Assembly: GCA_002280815.1 (NCBI GenBank)
Contig: NCET01000001.1
Span: 1 to 55,405 of the forward strand
Direction of reading: 5' to 3'
Source: Flavobacteriales bacterium 32-34-25
Lineage (GTDB): Bacteria; Bacteroidota; Bacteroidia; Flavobacteriales; Flavobacteriaceae
DNA length: 55,405 nucleotides
The position numbers and the translations under genes are program-made. A model generated the notes under the pieces. That model saw only the letters and a list, made by a program, of their open reading frames with translations, did not search any database and was not told the origin of the DNA. Below are positions 19,867 through 29,300 of this stretch, one piece after another; positions within the stretch are counted from its first letter, which is position 1, and each line of letters opens with the position of its first letter.

Positions 19867-20354
19867 AATTACTAGAAGTACGTGCAGCACTAAGAACCGC
19901 CACTAAACAGGATTTGTTTAGTGGCGATATCAACAACATGAGAGCAAAACAATGGGTAAAAGAAAACGTGACCGTTTTTTATCTGGATTGGGAAACCAAT
20001 ATACTCTCGGGACCTCACATCGTAACAGAGAACAATAATTTTAATGATCTCTATAAGCGAATGGCTTTTGGCAAATGTGGCGTAATCACTCCACGACCTA
20101 ATGTTATAACCGATGAGTTCTTGTTTGACTTAGTGTTGCGCGAAGCTTCTATAGATGATCTAAAGGACACGCCCCGACACATTAAACTCAACCGAATTTA
20201 CTATGTCTATGCCGCTCAAAAACTCACAGGGCCTTTTTATACCGATAATAGCACTACGAGTTTGTTTCTTGAAAATCTAGTTGCCAAAAAACAAATTTTT
20301 GTACCCAATGAAAGGCAGCATTTTAAATTAAAATTTTTAAATAAAACCGCTTAA
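19863..20354 (+). CDS. Early phage protein of unknown function
   Basis: 163 aa, mixed alpha/beta, contains VFYLDWETNILSGPHIV and a PRPNVITDEFLFDLVLREASIDDLK segment. No family recognised. Overlaps the previous gene by 4 bp and ends in the 30-bp repeated junction. Confidence 0.6.
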   Translation: MKLLEVRAALRTATKQDLFSGDINNMRAKQWVKENVTVFYLDWETNILSGPHIVTENNNFNDLYKRMAFGKCGVITPRPNVITDEFLFDLVLREASIDDLKDTPRHIKLNRIYYVYAAQKLTGPFYTDNSTTSLFLENLVAKKQIFVPNERQHFKLKFLNKTA

Positions 20355-20374
20355 ATCACTTAATCCATGACACA
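20345..20374. repeat. 30-bp intercistronic repeat, copy 2
   Basis: Identical to 14896-14925, also across a stop/start junction. Confidence 0.9.
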
Positions 20375-20645
20375 AGACAACAACATTATCGAAATCCCCG
20401 TAAAGGTAATCCTGACTGGCGAATTCAACAACTTCGATTCCTGGTTAAAAAACACTCAGGCACTCGCACATAAATTTGGCTTTTTGGCTAAACTGCTCCA
20501 TCAGGACAAAAACGGTTTTACCACTAGTGGTTACGACTTAAAAAACCACCAACATACTGCTCCTTACCCTGTCAAAACCTATTTGTTAGTTCAGGATCCC
20601 GAAATAGAAAAACCGCTTCCTTATCTATCAAATTCCAAATCATGA
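20367..20645 (+). CDS. Early phage protein of unknown function
   Basis: 92 aa. Start lies in a 30-bp junction identical to that before the regulator at 14918. Stop overlaps the next start (ATGA). No recognised domain. Confidence 0.6.
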   Translation: MTQDNNIIEIPVKVILTGEFNNFDSWLKNTQALAHKFGFLAKLLHQDKNGFTTSGYDLKNHQHTAPYPVKTYLLVQDPEIEKPLPYLSNSKS

Positions 20646-20797
20646 AAAATAAAATTCATTCAGACGATTGTGTATTAGTCGATAAATCAGATTTGAGAGT
20701 TACCCGGCTGTTTTTTTTCATAATAGGATTCCTTTTTGGAATAGGTTTAGGTTTAATTGTAATTATAGAAAAATGCGATTTCTGTTTTTTCTCTTAG
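20642..20797 (+). CDS. 51-aa single-pass membrane protein
   Basis: Residues about 22-42 (RLFFFIIGFLFGIGLGLIVII) form one membrane helix, with a polar N-terminus and Cys-rich tail (EKCDFCFFS). Start overlaps the previous stop as ATGA, and the end overlaps the next gene by 25 bp. Real by position; function unknown. Confidence 0.5.
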   Translation: MKNKIHSDDCVLVDKSDLRVTRLFFFIIGFLFGIGLGLIVIIEKCDFCFFS

Positions 20798-21252
20798 CCC
20801 CATTTTTATTGAATGCTCAGGGCTTTCAATTTAAAGAAACCGAAAACTTCACTATTTCCACCATAATAGATCCTGGTGCATCCATTAAAGAAGGCGGATT
20901 GTTTATTGGAGCCGAAATTGAATATTCCGGAACAGTTTACACCCGTGTGGGTGTGGCAAACTTTCAGGTTTTGAAAGATGGTTATACCGAATTGATAGGC
21001 GGAATAGGTTTGAACTTTACTAGCGGTTATTTTGACAAAGTACGCTATTACACAGGAATACGGCTTGGAGTGATAAAACGAAAAGCCGCCAATGCCACTG
21101 CTGGTCTCGAAGCGGGAATTGATTTCAAAATTGGTAACAAAGCCTTCATAGGTCTTAGAACCTCTTATGATTACCGAAGCGATCAAGCATTCTACGACTA
21201 CCCAAACCACATGATAGGCAGTGGATATTTAAGATTTGGAACTAATTTTTAA
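20773..21252 (+). CDS. Phage-encoded outer-membrane beta-barrel protein
   Basis: 159 aa. Signal peptide MRFLFFLLAPFLLNAQ with cleavage after Gln-preceding Ala, then alternating beta strands (GGLFIGAEIEYSG, YYTGIRLGVIKRK, ATAGLEAGIDFKIGNKAFIGLRTSYDYR) and a terminal aromatic strand YLRFGTNF, as in small outer-membrane barrels. In the early operon of a prophage such a protein could alter the cell surface, for example to exclude other phages. That role is a guess. Confidence 0.6.
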   Translation: MRFLFFLLAPFLLNAQGFQFKETENFTISTIIDPGASIKEGGLFIGAEIEYSGTVYTRVGVANFQVLKDGYTELIGGIGLNFTSGYFDKVRYYTGIRLGVIKRKAANATAGLEAGIDFKIGNKAFIGLRTSYDYRSDQAFYDYPNHMIGSGYLRFGTNF

Positions 21253-21261
21253 ATAGGATAT

Positions 21262-21492
21262 ATGGATTTAGAACCCGACAAAGTGCGTGAGTTGTATCTA
21301 CAAAAATGCACTACAGAACAACACATCGAACTCTTAGAAAATGAAATAAAACTCAATGAAGAAAAGATTGCTTTTTATAATAATAGTCGCCTTTTCAAAG
21401 ACGAACTCAAACATAAAGTCATGATGGAACGCTATAAAAAGCATATTGAAGAAAAGAGAAATTTTATTACCAAATTAAAAAAGAAACTATGA
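21262..21492 (+). CDS. Small coiled-coil phage protein
   Basis: 76 aa, almost wholly charged helix with heptad pattern. Overlaps the ASCH gene by 4 bp. Function unknown. Confidence 0.6.
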   Translation: MDLEPDKVRELYLQKCTTEQHIELLENEIKLNEEKIAFYNNSRLFKDELKHKVMMERYKKHIEEKRNFITKLKKKL

Positions 21493-22175
21493 AATACCAT
21501 CCAATATTATTCTCCACGCCAATGGTTCAGGCGATACAGGAAAACAGAAAAACCAAAACCCGCAGGACTAAGGGATTGGAAAAAATAAATGATAAACCTT
21601 ATGAATGGAAATTTGATACTTATTTTGAAAATCAAATATTTTATTTTGAATACCTATTTTCTAAGAAAAAATCTGAACAGTTTATTAAAATTAAATGCCC
21701 TTACAATGTTGGTGATGTGCTTTGGGTAAGGGAAAATTTTTATACAGCTGAAAACTGGGATCATTTAAAGCCGTCACTGTTAAAAAAATATGACATAAAT
21801 GTTTATTACAAATCCGATATAGGTAATGAAAACATCCCTCAGTTGCTTCATAAAGGGAAAATGCGACCAAATATTTTTCTACCTGCTGCATACGCCAGAA
21901 CCTTCCTTAAAATAAAATCCATTCGTGTGGAACGGCTAAACAAAATTAGCGAAGAAGATGCCATTGCTGAGGGAGTTGAAAAAATTGCAGATTACGGTTC
22001 TACTGGATATCGACTTTACACAGAACCTGAAGCGTCCTATACCGATATCGATGCGATTTACTCTTTTGAATCATTATGGCAATCCATCAACGGCAAAGAT
22101 TCCTGGAACTTAAACCCCTTTGTTTGGGTTTACGAATTTGAAAAAATTGAGAAACCTTTAGATTTTGGAGAATGA
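21489..22175 (+). CDS. Phage ASCH-domain protein
   Basis: 228 aa. It matches the phage ASCH family: HPILFSTPMVQAIQENRKTKTRRTKG at the start, YNVGDVLWVRENF, ARTFLKIKSIRVERLNKISEEDAIAEGV, and the ending FESLWQSINGKDSWNLNPFVWVYEFEKI. ASCH folds resemble PUA/YTH RNA-binding domains and related enzymes act on modified bases; the phage members' role is not settled. ATGA overlap with the next gene. Confidence 0.8.
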   Translation: MKYHPILFSTPMVQAIQENRKTKTRRTKGLEKINDKPYEWKFDTYFENQIFYFEYLFSKKKSEQFIKIKCPYNVGDVLWVRENFYTAENWDHLKPSLLKKYDINVYYKSDIGNENIPQLLHKGKMRPNIFLPAAYARTFLKIKSIRVERLNKISEEDAIAEGVEKIADYGSTGYRLYTEPEASYTDIDAIYSFESLWQSINGKDSWNLNPFVWVYEFEKIEKPLDFGE

Positions 22176-22426
22176 TTAGAGAGATAGAAATGGCACAAAA
22201 ACTTCATAAATGTAGAGATACAGTTAAAAGATTTTGGAAAGAGGAATTTCCAGAAAAAATAAAGCCCTATTCAGATATTGTAAAAGCTGTGATGAACGCG
22301 AAACATATCGAAGCCATTCCTGCTTTATTAGAAATAAGTAAAACTGAAACTTACCAAGAGGAAGGAATGGCGCAGCTAATGTTTATGGCTGCAACTGTAG
22401 AATTAATTGAATCGGAAAATAAATAA
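22172..22426 (+). CDS. Early phage protein of unknown function
   Basis: 84 aa, helical. N-terminus (EMAQKLHKCRDTVKRFWKEEFPEKI) could be a small DNA-binding helix pair. Coupled to the ASCH gene by a 4-bp overlap. Confidence 0.55.
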   Translation: MIREIEMAQKLHKCRDTVKRFWKEEFPEKIKPYSDIVKAVMNAKHIEAIPALLEISKTETYQEEGMAQLMFMAATVELIESENK

Positions 22427-22431
22427 ATACT

Positions 22432-22530
22432 ATGTCCGGAAACAAAAACAAATTGATCGCTTTTAACTTTGGGTGTTTAGATCATCTTTCTAAAAATTTT
22501 GATGAATTAACGGGTGCTGAGCATTATTAA
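22432..22530 (+). CDS. Possible 32-aa peptide
   Basis: Frame MSGNKNKLIAFNFGC... begins 5 bp after the previous stop in the same direction. Composition is protein-like (FNFGCLDHLSKNFDELTGAEHY), but length is the only support. It could be the start of a truncated gene. Confidence 0.3.
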   Translation: MSGNKNKLIAFNFGCLDHLSKNFDELTGAEHY

Positions 22531-22590
22531 ATATTAAAAACAGGGTAGCCGAAAACTGAACAGAGTAGGCAATTTTAAAACCATTTTATT

Positions 22591-22986
22591 ATGAAAAAAA
22601 TTATTTTATTAGCAGTGATTTCTATTTGCCTTACTTCTTGTTGGGATTTTAACAGGGAACAGGATTTTAAAAATGCTGAAAATCAAGGAAAATCTATTCT
22701 TGTAAAAGCTGAAAGTGAAAAAAGAGCATTAATTGAGCAGGCAAAGGCAGAAAATGAAGCTGCGACACTTCAGGCTGAGGCGAAAATAAAAATTGCAAAA
22801 GCGGAAGCACAAGCTGAAATTGAAAGGGCTTACGGTGTAGCAAAGGCAAATGAAATCATAGGTAACTCATTGAAAGGAAATAGTGAGTATTTACGGTATC
22901 TTCAAATTGAAGCTATAAAAAACAGTAAAGGCAGTAAAATTTATATCCCTACTGAAGCAGGATTACCCATATTAGAAGCAAAATAG
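22591..22986 (+). CDS. Lipoprotein with SPFH-like coiled coil
   Basis: 131 aa. Signal peptide and lipobox (LLAVISICLTSC, Cys at residue 17), then a long Ala/Glu/Lys coiled coil rich in AEA repeats and a tail (SEYLRYLQIEAIKN...YIPTEAGLP) like the end of prohibitin/stomatin-type membrane proteins, without the SPFH core. Last gene before the terminator. Envelope location is likely; role unknown. Confidence 0.6.
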   Translation: MKKIILLAVISICLTSCWDFNREQDFKNAENQGKSILVKAESEKRALIEQAKAENEAATLQAEAKIKIAKAEAQAEIERAYGVAKANEIIGNSLKGNSEYLRYLQIEAIKNSKGSKIYIPTEAGLPILEAK

Positions 22987-23005
22987 ATTAGAATTCACTT
23001 TAACA

Positions 23006-23033
23006 AAAAACCACTCATAACCGAGTGGTTTTT
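23006..23033. terminator. Bidirectional terminator between convergent operons
   Basis: AAAAACCACTC / GAGTGGTTTTT stem, A run left and T run right. It ends the early operon and the leftward umuC cassette. Confidence 0.85.
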
Positions 23034-23348
23034 CTATTTATAATCAATTTTAATTTTGGAAATATAAAGTTCAATATCAGGAAGTAATTTTTCAAAAAGT
23101 GCTTTTTTCTTTTTTTCAATCCGTTTCCTTTCGGAATCCACACTCATATAATTCATTTTTTCCCGCATAGCTGCTTTAATGTAATCGTGTAATTTTTGCT
23201 GTGTGGCCAGTATGTGTTTGCCGTATTCCTGATCAGGTTCAAATTCTTCTACCGGAGGAGTTACTTGTACAAATTCAGTTTTAGAATACAATTCGTCAAT
23301 AAAGAATTTTATAAAATCATCGTCGGTTTTTCCATTAAAATAATCCAT
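23034..23348 (-). CDS. Unknown protein of the umuC-SRAP cassette
   Basis: 104 aa, acidic N-terminus and a Lys/Arg-rich coiled coil (SERKRIEKKKKALFEKLLPD). Overlaps the SRAP gene by 14 bp, so made with it. No family recognised. Confidence 0.6.
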   Translation of the reverse strand: MDYFNGKTDDDFIKFFIDELYSKTEFVQVTPPVEEFEPDQEYGKHILATQQKLHDYIKAAMREKMNYMSVDSERKRIEKKKKALFEKLLPDIELYISKIKIDYK

Positions 23349-23985
23349 ATTGCTCGTTTGGGTTAATTGGTAATGCTATTAAATTGGCTTCATAAGGAAA
23401 TGCAAATTCGGAAATTTTTACTGATTTATCAAGCCAAGCCGTTTCATCTTTTCGGTTGAGCATTATGGGCATTCTCTTTTTGTGGTTGTGTACATAACTC
23501 ATGATTTCGTTAGCTTCAGTAGTTACCATGGTGTAGGTGTTTTTTTCTTCGCCTGTTAAAGGATTAATCCACTTGCTATACAATCCCGCAAATGTGAATA
23601 TTTCTTCGTCCTGCGAGTTGATTTGGTACTTATCTTTCGATTTTCCTTTTTCGTCATTCCAATGCCATTCATAAAAAGCGGTGGCAATAATCAGGCAGCG
23701 GTTTTGGGTCACATTTTTAAAAGAGGCTTTTTCGTCAATAGTTTCTATCCTGGCATTCAAAGTGTTCTTCCTAAAATCAATATCCTTTGTCCATGATGGC
23801 AGCAATCCCCAAGTATAATTGGTTGTAATAATATCAGGTTTGGAATCCAGTATTATTGGTAAATTAGGATAACTGAAGCCATTAACGTAATCGCTTTCAA
23901 AATAGTTTTGGTCGTTGTCAATTGTGGCATTGAAACGGGTCTTTACTTTGTTTTTTGGTGCGTTTTGTTGGGTAAAGAAACACAT
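23335..23985 (-). CDS. SOS response-associated peptidase (SRAP/YedK-HMCES family)
   Basis: 216 aa. Catalytic Cys2 (MCFFTQ) is exposed once Met is removed. The family's Asn (LNARIETI), Glu (AFYEWHW) and His (HNHKKRMPIML) are all present. SRAP proteins crosslink to abasic sites in single-stranded DNA and protect them. Here it is 2 bp downstream of umuC, a DNA-damage pairing. Intact. Confidence 0.9.
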   Translation of the reverse strand: MCFFTQQNAPKNKVKTRFNATIDNDQNYFESDYVNGFSYPNLPIILDSKPDIITTNYTWGLLPSWTKDIDFRKNTLNARIETIDEKASFKNVTQNRCLIIATAFYEWHWNDEKGKSKDKYQINSQDEEIFTFAGLYSKWINPLTGEEKNTYTMVTTEANEIMSYVHNHKKRMPIMLNRKDETAWLDKSVKISEFAFPYEANLIALPINPNEQYGLF

Positions 23986-23987
23986 AG

Positions 23988-25250
23988 TTATTTTAAATCA
24001 ATAGTTAGTAATTCAGAAAATCTTGTGGTGTAACATTGTGATAATTGTTCCTGCTTCATTTTCCATTTTTTATTGAGGTCTTCGCCTCCAAATTTTATTT
24101 TATCGCCCATTTTTTTATTGAGCTTGTCCACTACTTTCATCAGATCAATGTGTTTTGGGTTTTCGCCTCCAAATAGTTTGATTTGGTAGTTTTCGGCTGG
24201 AGTAATATCCTCGACAATAACCCCTGCCCGCTTGTAATAAATGCCTTTTTTGTAAATCATACGCAAAGCATTTTGTACAATCCGGTTGATTTCCAATGTG
24301 GAATTGGTAGGATAATTGGTTTTTATCTTTATAAATCCGCGGTGTTGTTCCAAGTCCGGACGGTGATAATTAGAATCGATAAATACAATCAGGGAATTGC
24401 AGTGCGAATTTTGTTTACGTAATTTCTGGCTCACACTGGCCGAAAAAACGGTGAGTCGTTCACTGATATTTTCAATTTTGTTGTGCATCACATCAAAGGA
24501 GCGCGTACAGGCAATGTTTTGCTTTGGCTTCACTTCTTCAAAGTCAATGGATGAAATTCCCATAAGATCATGTTTTAGTTTCAAGCCTACAACGGTCATG
24601 TTCTTGCGCACCCAGCTATCGTGCATTTGGGTAAATTGGAATGCGGTGAAAATATTTAAAGCACGTAATCTTTTGGCATGTTGTCGGCCAATTCCCCAAA
24701 CATCCTCGATTTTAGTCCATTTGAGGGCTTTAATTCTTTTTTCTTCAGTGTCTATCACATAGACTCCTTTTGTTCGCTCCTGAAACTTCTTGGCAATTTT
24801 ATTGGCTACTTTAGCTAAAGCTTTGGTTTCGGCAAAGCCAATACAAATGGGAATTCCGGTATTGCGTTTCACCACACGGGTCATTTCGAGACCCTGAGTC
24901 ATCAAATCAAAATATTTATCGAAGCCATTGAATTTCATAAAGCATTCGTCAATGGAGTAAATTTCGATTTCGGGACTGTAATTTTTCAGGGTTTCCATTA
25001 CGCGATAAGAGATGTTTCCATACAATTCGTAATTACTGGAAAACACATTTACCTGGTGCAGCGCAAAGAGTTCTTTGTATTCGAATGCAGGCGCACCCAT
25101 AGGGATTCCTAATGCCTTTGCCTCGTTAGATCTTGCAATTACGCAGCCGTCATTATTAGACAGGACTACTACAGGCTTCCCGTTTAAATGAGGTTTAAAA
25201 AGCCGCTCGCAACTGGCATAAAAATTATTGCAATCTACTAGGGCGTACAT
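23988..25250 (-). CDS. umuC: Y-family DNA polymerase V catalytic subunit
   Basis: 420 aa translesion polymerase. Active-site motifs MYALVDCNNFYASCERLF and EIYSIDECFMKF, helix-hairpin-helix KIEDVWGIGRQHAKRL, and a C-terminal little-finger and UmuC-tail region. Full length. The usual umuD partner is not next to it, so a host UmuD would be needed. Carried leftward between two rightward phage operons, as cargo. The flavobacterial -7 box TAACTTTG lies 30 bp upstream. Confidence 0.9.
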   Translation of the reverse strand: MYALVDCNNFYASCERLFKPHLNGKPVVVLSNNDGCVIARSNEAKALGIPMGAPAFEYKELFALHQVNVFSSNYELYGNISYRVMETLKNYSPEIEIYSIDECFMKFNGFDKYFDLMTQGLEMTRVVKRNTGIPICIGFAETKALAKVANKIAKKFQERTKGVYVIDTEEKRIKALKWTKIEDVWGIGRQHAKRLRALNIFTAFQFTQMHDSWVRKNMTVVGLKLKHDLMGISSIDFEEVKPKQNIACTRSFDVMHNKIENISERLTVFSASVSQKLRKQNSHCNSLIVFIDSNYHRPDLEQHRGFIKIKTNYPTNSTLEINRIVQNALRMIYKKGIYYKRAGVIVEDITPAENYQIKLFGGENPKHIDLMKVVDKLNKKMGDKIKFGGEDLNKKWKMKQEQLSQCYTTRFSELLTIDLK

Positions 25251-25279
25251 AGGATTTTAGTTTTTGAATTTTGGGAAAA

Positions 25280-25287
25280 CAAAGTTA
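25280..25287 (-). promoter_or_regulatory. -7 box of the umuC-SRAP operon
   Basis: On the minus strand this reads TAACTTTG, an exact TAnnTTTG. No LexA-like palindrome was recognised around it. Confidence 0.6.
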
Positions 25288-25512
25288 GGCAAAAACGATT
25301 TTGAGGGATATAGTTTGTCCGTTAAAAAAAATGGAGCGTTAGCATCCTAAACTAAATTTTAGTTCCCAATTGATATCAAAACCGCTTATTTCACTACAGA
25401 TTCCGCCACTCCCTTTCACCAAAATATTTTTTTCTGCAAATCCCTAATAAGCAGGCGCATTCTTACACCTTTTTCCTCCTTACCTCCTAACTTAATAAAC
25501 ATTGAAAAAAAA

Positions 25513-25735
25513 TGTAACTTTGTAACCATTGCCGAAATTCCCAATAAAATATAGTGTTTATAGTTACATTTTACTTTTAATAGTGTAACTGTAGTTACAA
25601 AAAAAATGTAACTAATAAAGTGGTTACAAAAACACAATTTGTTCTTCTCTCCTAGTTACAAAACTGCTATAACTCAATAAAGTCAATAAATCCAAGGGTT
25701 AAGGCTTGTTTTTTGGCTTCGGTTACATTGTTACA
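25513..25735. repeat. Array of ten GTTACA/TGTAAC hexamers
   Basis: Copies start at 25513, 25521, 25563, 25584, 25594, 25607, 25623, 25655, 25722 and 25730. Two pairs form inverted repeats, including TGTAAC-tgta-GTTACA at 25584-25599. Spacing is irregular. The surrounding region 25288-25795 has no convincing gene. It could be a binding array for a regulator or a replication initiator. One further inverted pair lies at 44675-44688. Confidence 0.6.
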
Positions 25736-25795
25736 AAAATTTCTGGGATTATTGGAGTTTTTTACAAACTTCATAAACTTTAGAACGTAAAAAAT

Positions 25796-25850
25796 AAATC
25801 TATTTTTAGTAGATTTTATCACTTCAATAATCTATTTTAAGTAGATTATT
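25796..25850. promoter_or_regulatory. Two repressor operators before the tail-fibre operon
   Basis: AAATCTA-N7-TAGATTT (25796-25816) and AATAATCTA-N7-TAGATTATT (25826-25850) match the operator motif at the early promoter. A -7-like TATCTTCG follows at 25854-25861. Both sites are where a bound repressor would block this promoter. Confidence 0.75.
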
Positions 25851-25878
25851 TCCTATCTTCGTGAAAATTAATTTTTTC

Positions 25879-26373
25879 ATGGAACTACTTGACAGAGTTT
25901 ACACTAACGCAAATATTTGTGGTGTCGAATTGGCTTTTAATGGTCAGTTGGCAGCTTCATCCATTCCGGGATGGCAGCAGTTCTATAACTCTTTGATGTT
26001 TGAAACTGATTTTACTAAAACCTACATTGGTTTAGGCAGTGTAGCCTTTGGTGAAGAAAGCAGTGATACTCCTGCTGGTCCTTTTTACAAACAGAGTGTT
26101 ACGATACGTTTTCCTGCTACCGATGGGAATCGTGCGGAACGCATTGCTTTGATGAAAAAAGTAAAGTTTGTAAAACTAAAATTATCCTCCGGAAAGGATT
26201 TAGTTATAGGCCGTAACGACTACAAGCAAAATGCCCGCCCAAAAATAAAAATAGAAACCAACGTTAAAATGGCTGAAGTTAAATTTGAAACAGTATCTAT
26301 ATCCCCTAGTGGATTTGTATCTAATCCTGATACCTACGGTTTACCAACATTAATCCCAATCTCTTTACATTAA
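25879..26373 (+). CDS. Putative phage structural protein
   Basis: About 164 aa from the ATG at 25879; a GTG at 25861 in frame is inside the promoter. Beta-rich, with SSDTPAGPFYKQSVTIRFPATDGNRAERIALMKKVKFVKLKL. No family recognised. First gene of the operon with the tail fibre and under the phage repressor's operators. Probably virion-associated. Confidence 0.5.
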   Translation: MELLDRVYTNANICGVELAFNGQLAASSIPGWQQFYNSLMFETDFTKTYIGLGSVAFGEESSDTPAGPFYKQSVTIRFPATDGNRAERIALMKKVKFVKLKLSSGKDLVIGRNDYKQNARPKIKIETNVKMAEVKFETVSISPSGFVSNPDTYGLPTLIPISLH

Positions 26374-26379
26374 ATCTTT

Positions 26380-29300
26380 ATGAGTTCAAAAAACTTGCCT
26401 CTTATTTGGCCAAATAAAAAAAACAGTCCGGAACTGGAAGCATTCCTTAAACAATATGGTACTGAATTTTGTATGTCTGCTGAAGAAATAAATCAATTAC
26501 GTGATTCAGTAAATGAAATGGCAGTAATTCAGCAATCTACATTTATGGGAACTGCGGAACCATCCTCAACTCCTTCCGGAGTGGGTAACAGATATTGGAT
26601 TGCGGTTTTACCTGGAACGTATGCAAATTTTGGAGGAGTTGTTGTTGCAGCTAATAGTTTGGCAATTATTTCTGTTACTGCTAACGGGGTTTATAATGTG
26701 AGTCAAGCAACATTAAATTTGACTTCTTACCAAAAAATAGTCGACGGTAATAAAATCAATCCTTGGACGGCTAAGGCGTACAACTCAGGTGACCAAGTAA
26801 ACTATTTGGGTAAAGATTGGGTTTCAAATGCTCCGACTGTTTCGGGTGATGTTCCTGGAACAAGCAGTAAATGGCTTGTTCGGTTAACTGCTTATGAGAA
26901 TAAAGCCGATTTACTTGTGGGCAAAAATCTGTTTAATCAATCAGCTATAACTGCTGATTATTTTGCAGATAATGAGGGTAATTTATATGTTAATACGGCG
27001 TATAATCTTTCGGATTATATCCCTGTTAATCCCTCTACTCAGTACATTTCAAATAGTAACTTAAGATATGTTACTTATTATAATATTAATAAGGGCATTA
27101 TAGCCAGCACAACGCAAAACGTGAGTACATTTATAACGCCAATTGGCGCTGCATTTGTTAGATTATCATTGTCAAAATCTACAACTATTTTAAATACGTT
27201 TCAACTTGAATTAGGTTCAGTCTCTACTGGTTATGAAGCGTATAAAAAAACAGTTAACCCAGAACAGTTAAATCTTTCTGAATATACAAAAACAACTGAA
27301 ATTCCTGCATTAGTAACTCCACTAATTTCAAATAAGGCGGATCTATCAGTTGGGAAAAATAAATATAACTATCTTGGAGGAGATACTACAATTGGTTCAT
27401 TTTTAACAAATACAAATAGCCTTCAAGTAAATAGTGGATATTCATTTACTGGTTATATTCCAATTACACCAGGATTAGCTTATTATAGTAATAAATTTGC
27501 TTATAATGGCGGTGCTTTTTATCATTTCTATGATGCCAATAAAGTATTTATTAGCTCAAGTAATGCGCTTGGTACAGTTGCACCTGTTGGAGCAGCCTAT
27601 TTAAGATATTCTTTGAATATTAATACTGGTTTTGATACTGTTCAAATTGAAGTGGGTTCTGCAGCAACGGTTTATGAAGCGTATAAAAAAACAGTTAACC
27701 CAGAACAGTTAAATCTTTCTGAATATACAAAAACAGTAAATTTAGGAACTGCATTACCGGATGCATCAGTAAGTCCGTCAAAGACCACTTTCTTTTCGCC
27801 TGGAATCAACTTATTCAATAAGAACGATACTGGAATTATACTTGGTCAATATTTAGTGGATGCGTTTAGCTATGCTTCACATGCTTCTTATAATACTACT
27901 CCATATATAGCTATAAATAAAACGGGTACACTATATTCAAGTGCTAACGGATATCTTTCAACGTTAAGATTTCTATATTTTTATGATGTAAACAAAGCAT
28001 TAATATCGTCTACAATAAATTTAAGCGCTAACACAATACCAGCGAACGCTAAATTTTTCAGAGCTACTTATAATGTTTCCTACGTGAATTTTCAAATTGA
28101 AATCGGAACTGTTTTCTCAGGCAAATATTCCGATTATTTATTGGCAATTGACATAGAAAAGTTGCCGCAAACGATTAAAAAAGACTCCGTTGAAGTTTAT
28201 TTACCTGGCGAAATATGCGTTGGATTAGGAAGAACCATTGAACTATATCACAACCAAATTTCAATATGTGGAAATATTAATAACTTCACATTTATCTGGA
28301 CGGCCACAACTGGTGGAGCAACCCCTAAAACTATCGGTAAAACGTATAAAGAAAAATTTTCAGTTAATACATCAACTAAAGATGTTAATTACGTAGGAAC
28401 TTATACGCTTTCGCTTAGTGTTTTAGATAATGACGGAAATTCAGTTGCATCAGCATCTAGTGTTTTAAAAGTAGTTAATAAAACGACTGATATTGCTACA
28501 CCTCTCAGGTATTTAGTAGTTGGTGACTCCTTAACTAATAAACCATGGTTGCCAGAAACTAGGTTGTTGGCAAATACGATTTTTGGAAAAAATGTACTTC
28601 AATGGGTAGGTTCTATCCCATTTGGGGCACAATTTAATTATCCAAATCCAGAATTATGTAAAAATGAGGGGAGACCAGGATGGAGACAAGATCAATATAT
28701 TGGACCTGGTTGGGGTGGTGCTATTAAATTATATGTTTCAGGGGTTTCTGTTGCACCTGCATCAAAAAAACAATACTATTTAAATACGGTTTCCAACGGG
28801 CAGGTAATCTATGAAGTAGAAGAAGTATTTAACGCCTCAGGTCAATTGTATTCAGCATTTGGAGGGGTTGTAACTACCATTACATTCAATGCAGTTACAA
28901 GCGGAAATGTTGTTGTAACGGGAGTTACTTCCGGAGGAACAGCAACCGGAGTGAGTGGCGCAGTGGCAGGCGACGCAACATTGACTTATAGCAAATATGA
29001 TAATATGGACGGCAATCCGTTTTGGAATCCTGCAACAAGCGCGGTTGATTTTGCCTATTATTTTACGAATAAAGGCATTGCCGAACCGGACGCCTTCGTG
29101 ACGATGCTAGGCACCAATGCAATTACCGACACAGCAAGCCTGATTACTTTTGTGAGTCTGATTCAAACACAAATGCCAAACAAAAAAGTATTTGTTTTGC
29201 TTCCACAATTTCCGGGTGATTATTTATTGAATCCATCTAAGAAAAAACAGTTTTTTGACTTTGCAAAAAATATTACAACTGCATTTGCATCAAATGCTAA

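Noticed and set aside
24183-24762. Two rightward open frames (24183-24422, 24397-24762) opposite umuC
   Set aside because: They lie wholly antisense to the intact umuC gene and have no protein-like pattern or start signal.
25416-25637. Leftward 73-codon frame upstream of the tail-fibre operon
   Set aside because: It covers part of the hexamer array, is Phe/Ile/Leu-biased from AT-rich DNA, and has no partner gene.
25513-25735. CRISPR array
   Set aside because: The repeated unit is only 6 bp, in both orientations and irregularly spaced; no cas genes.
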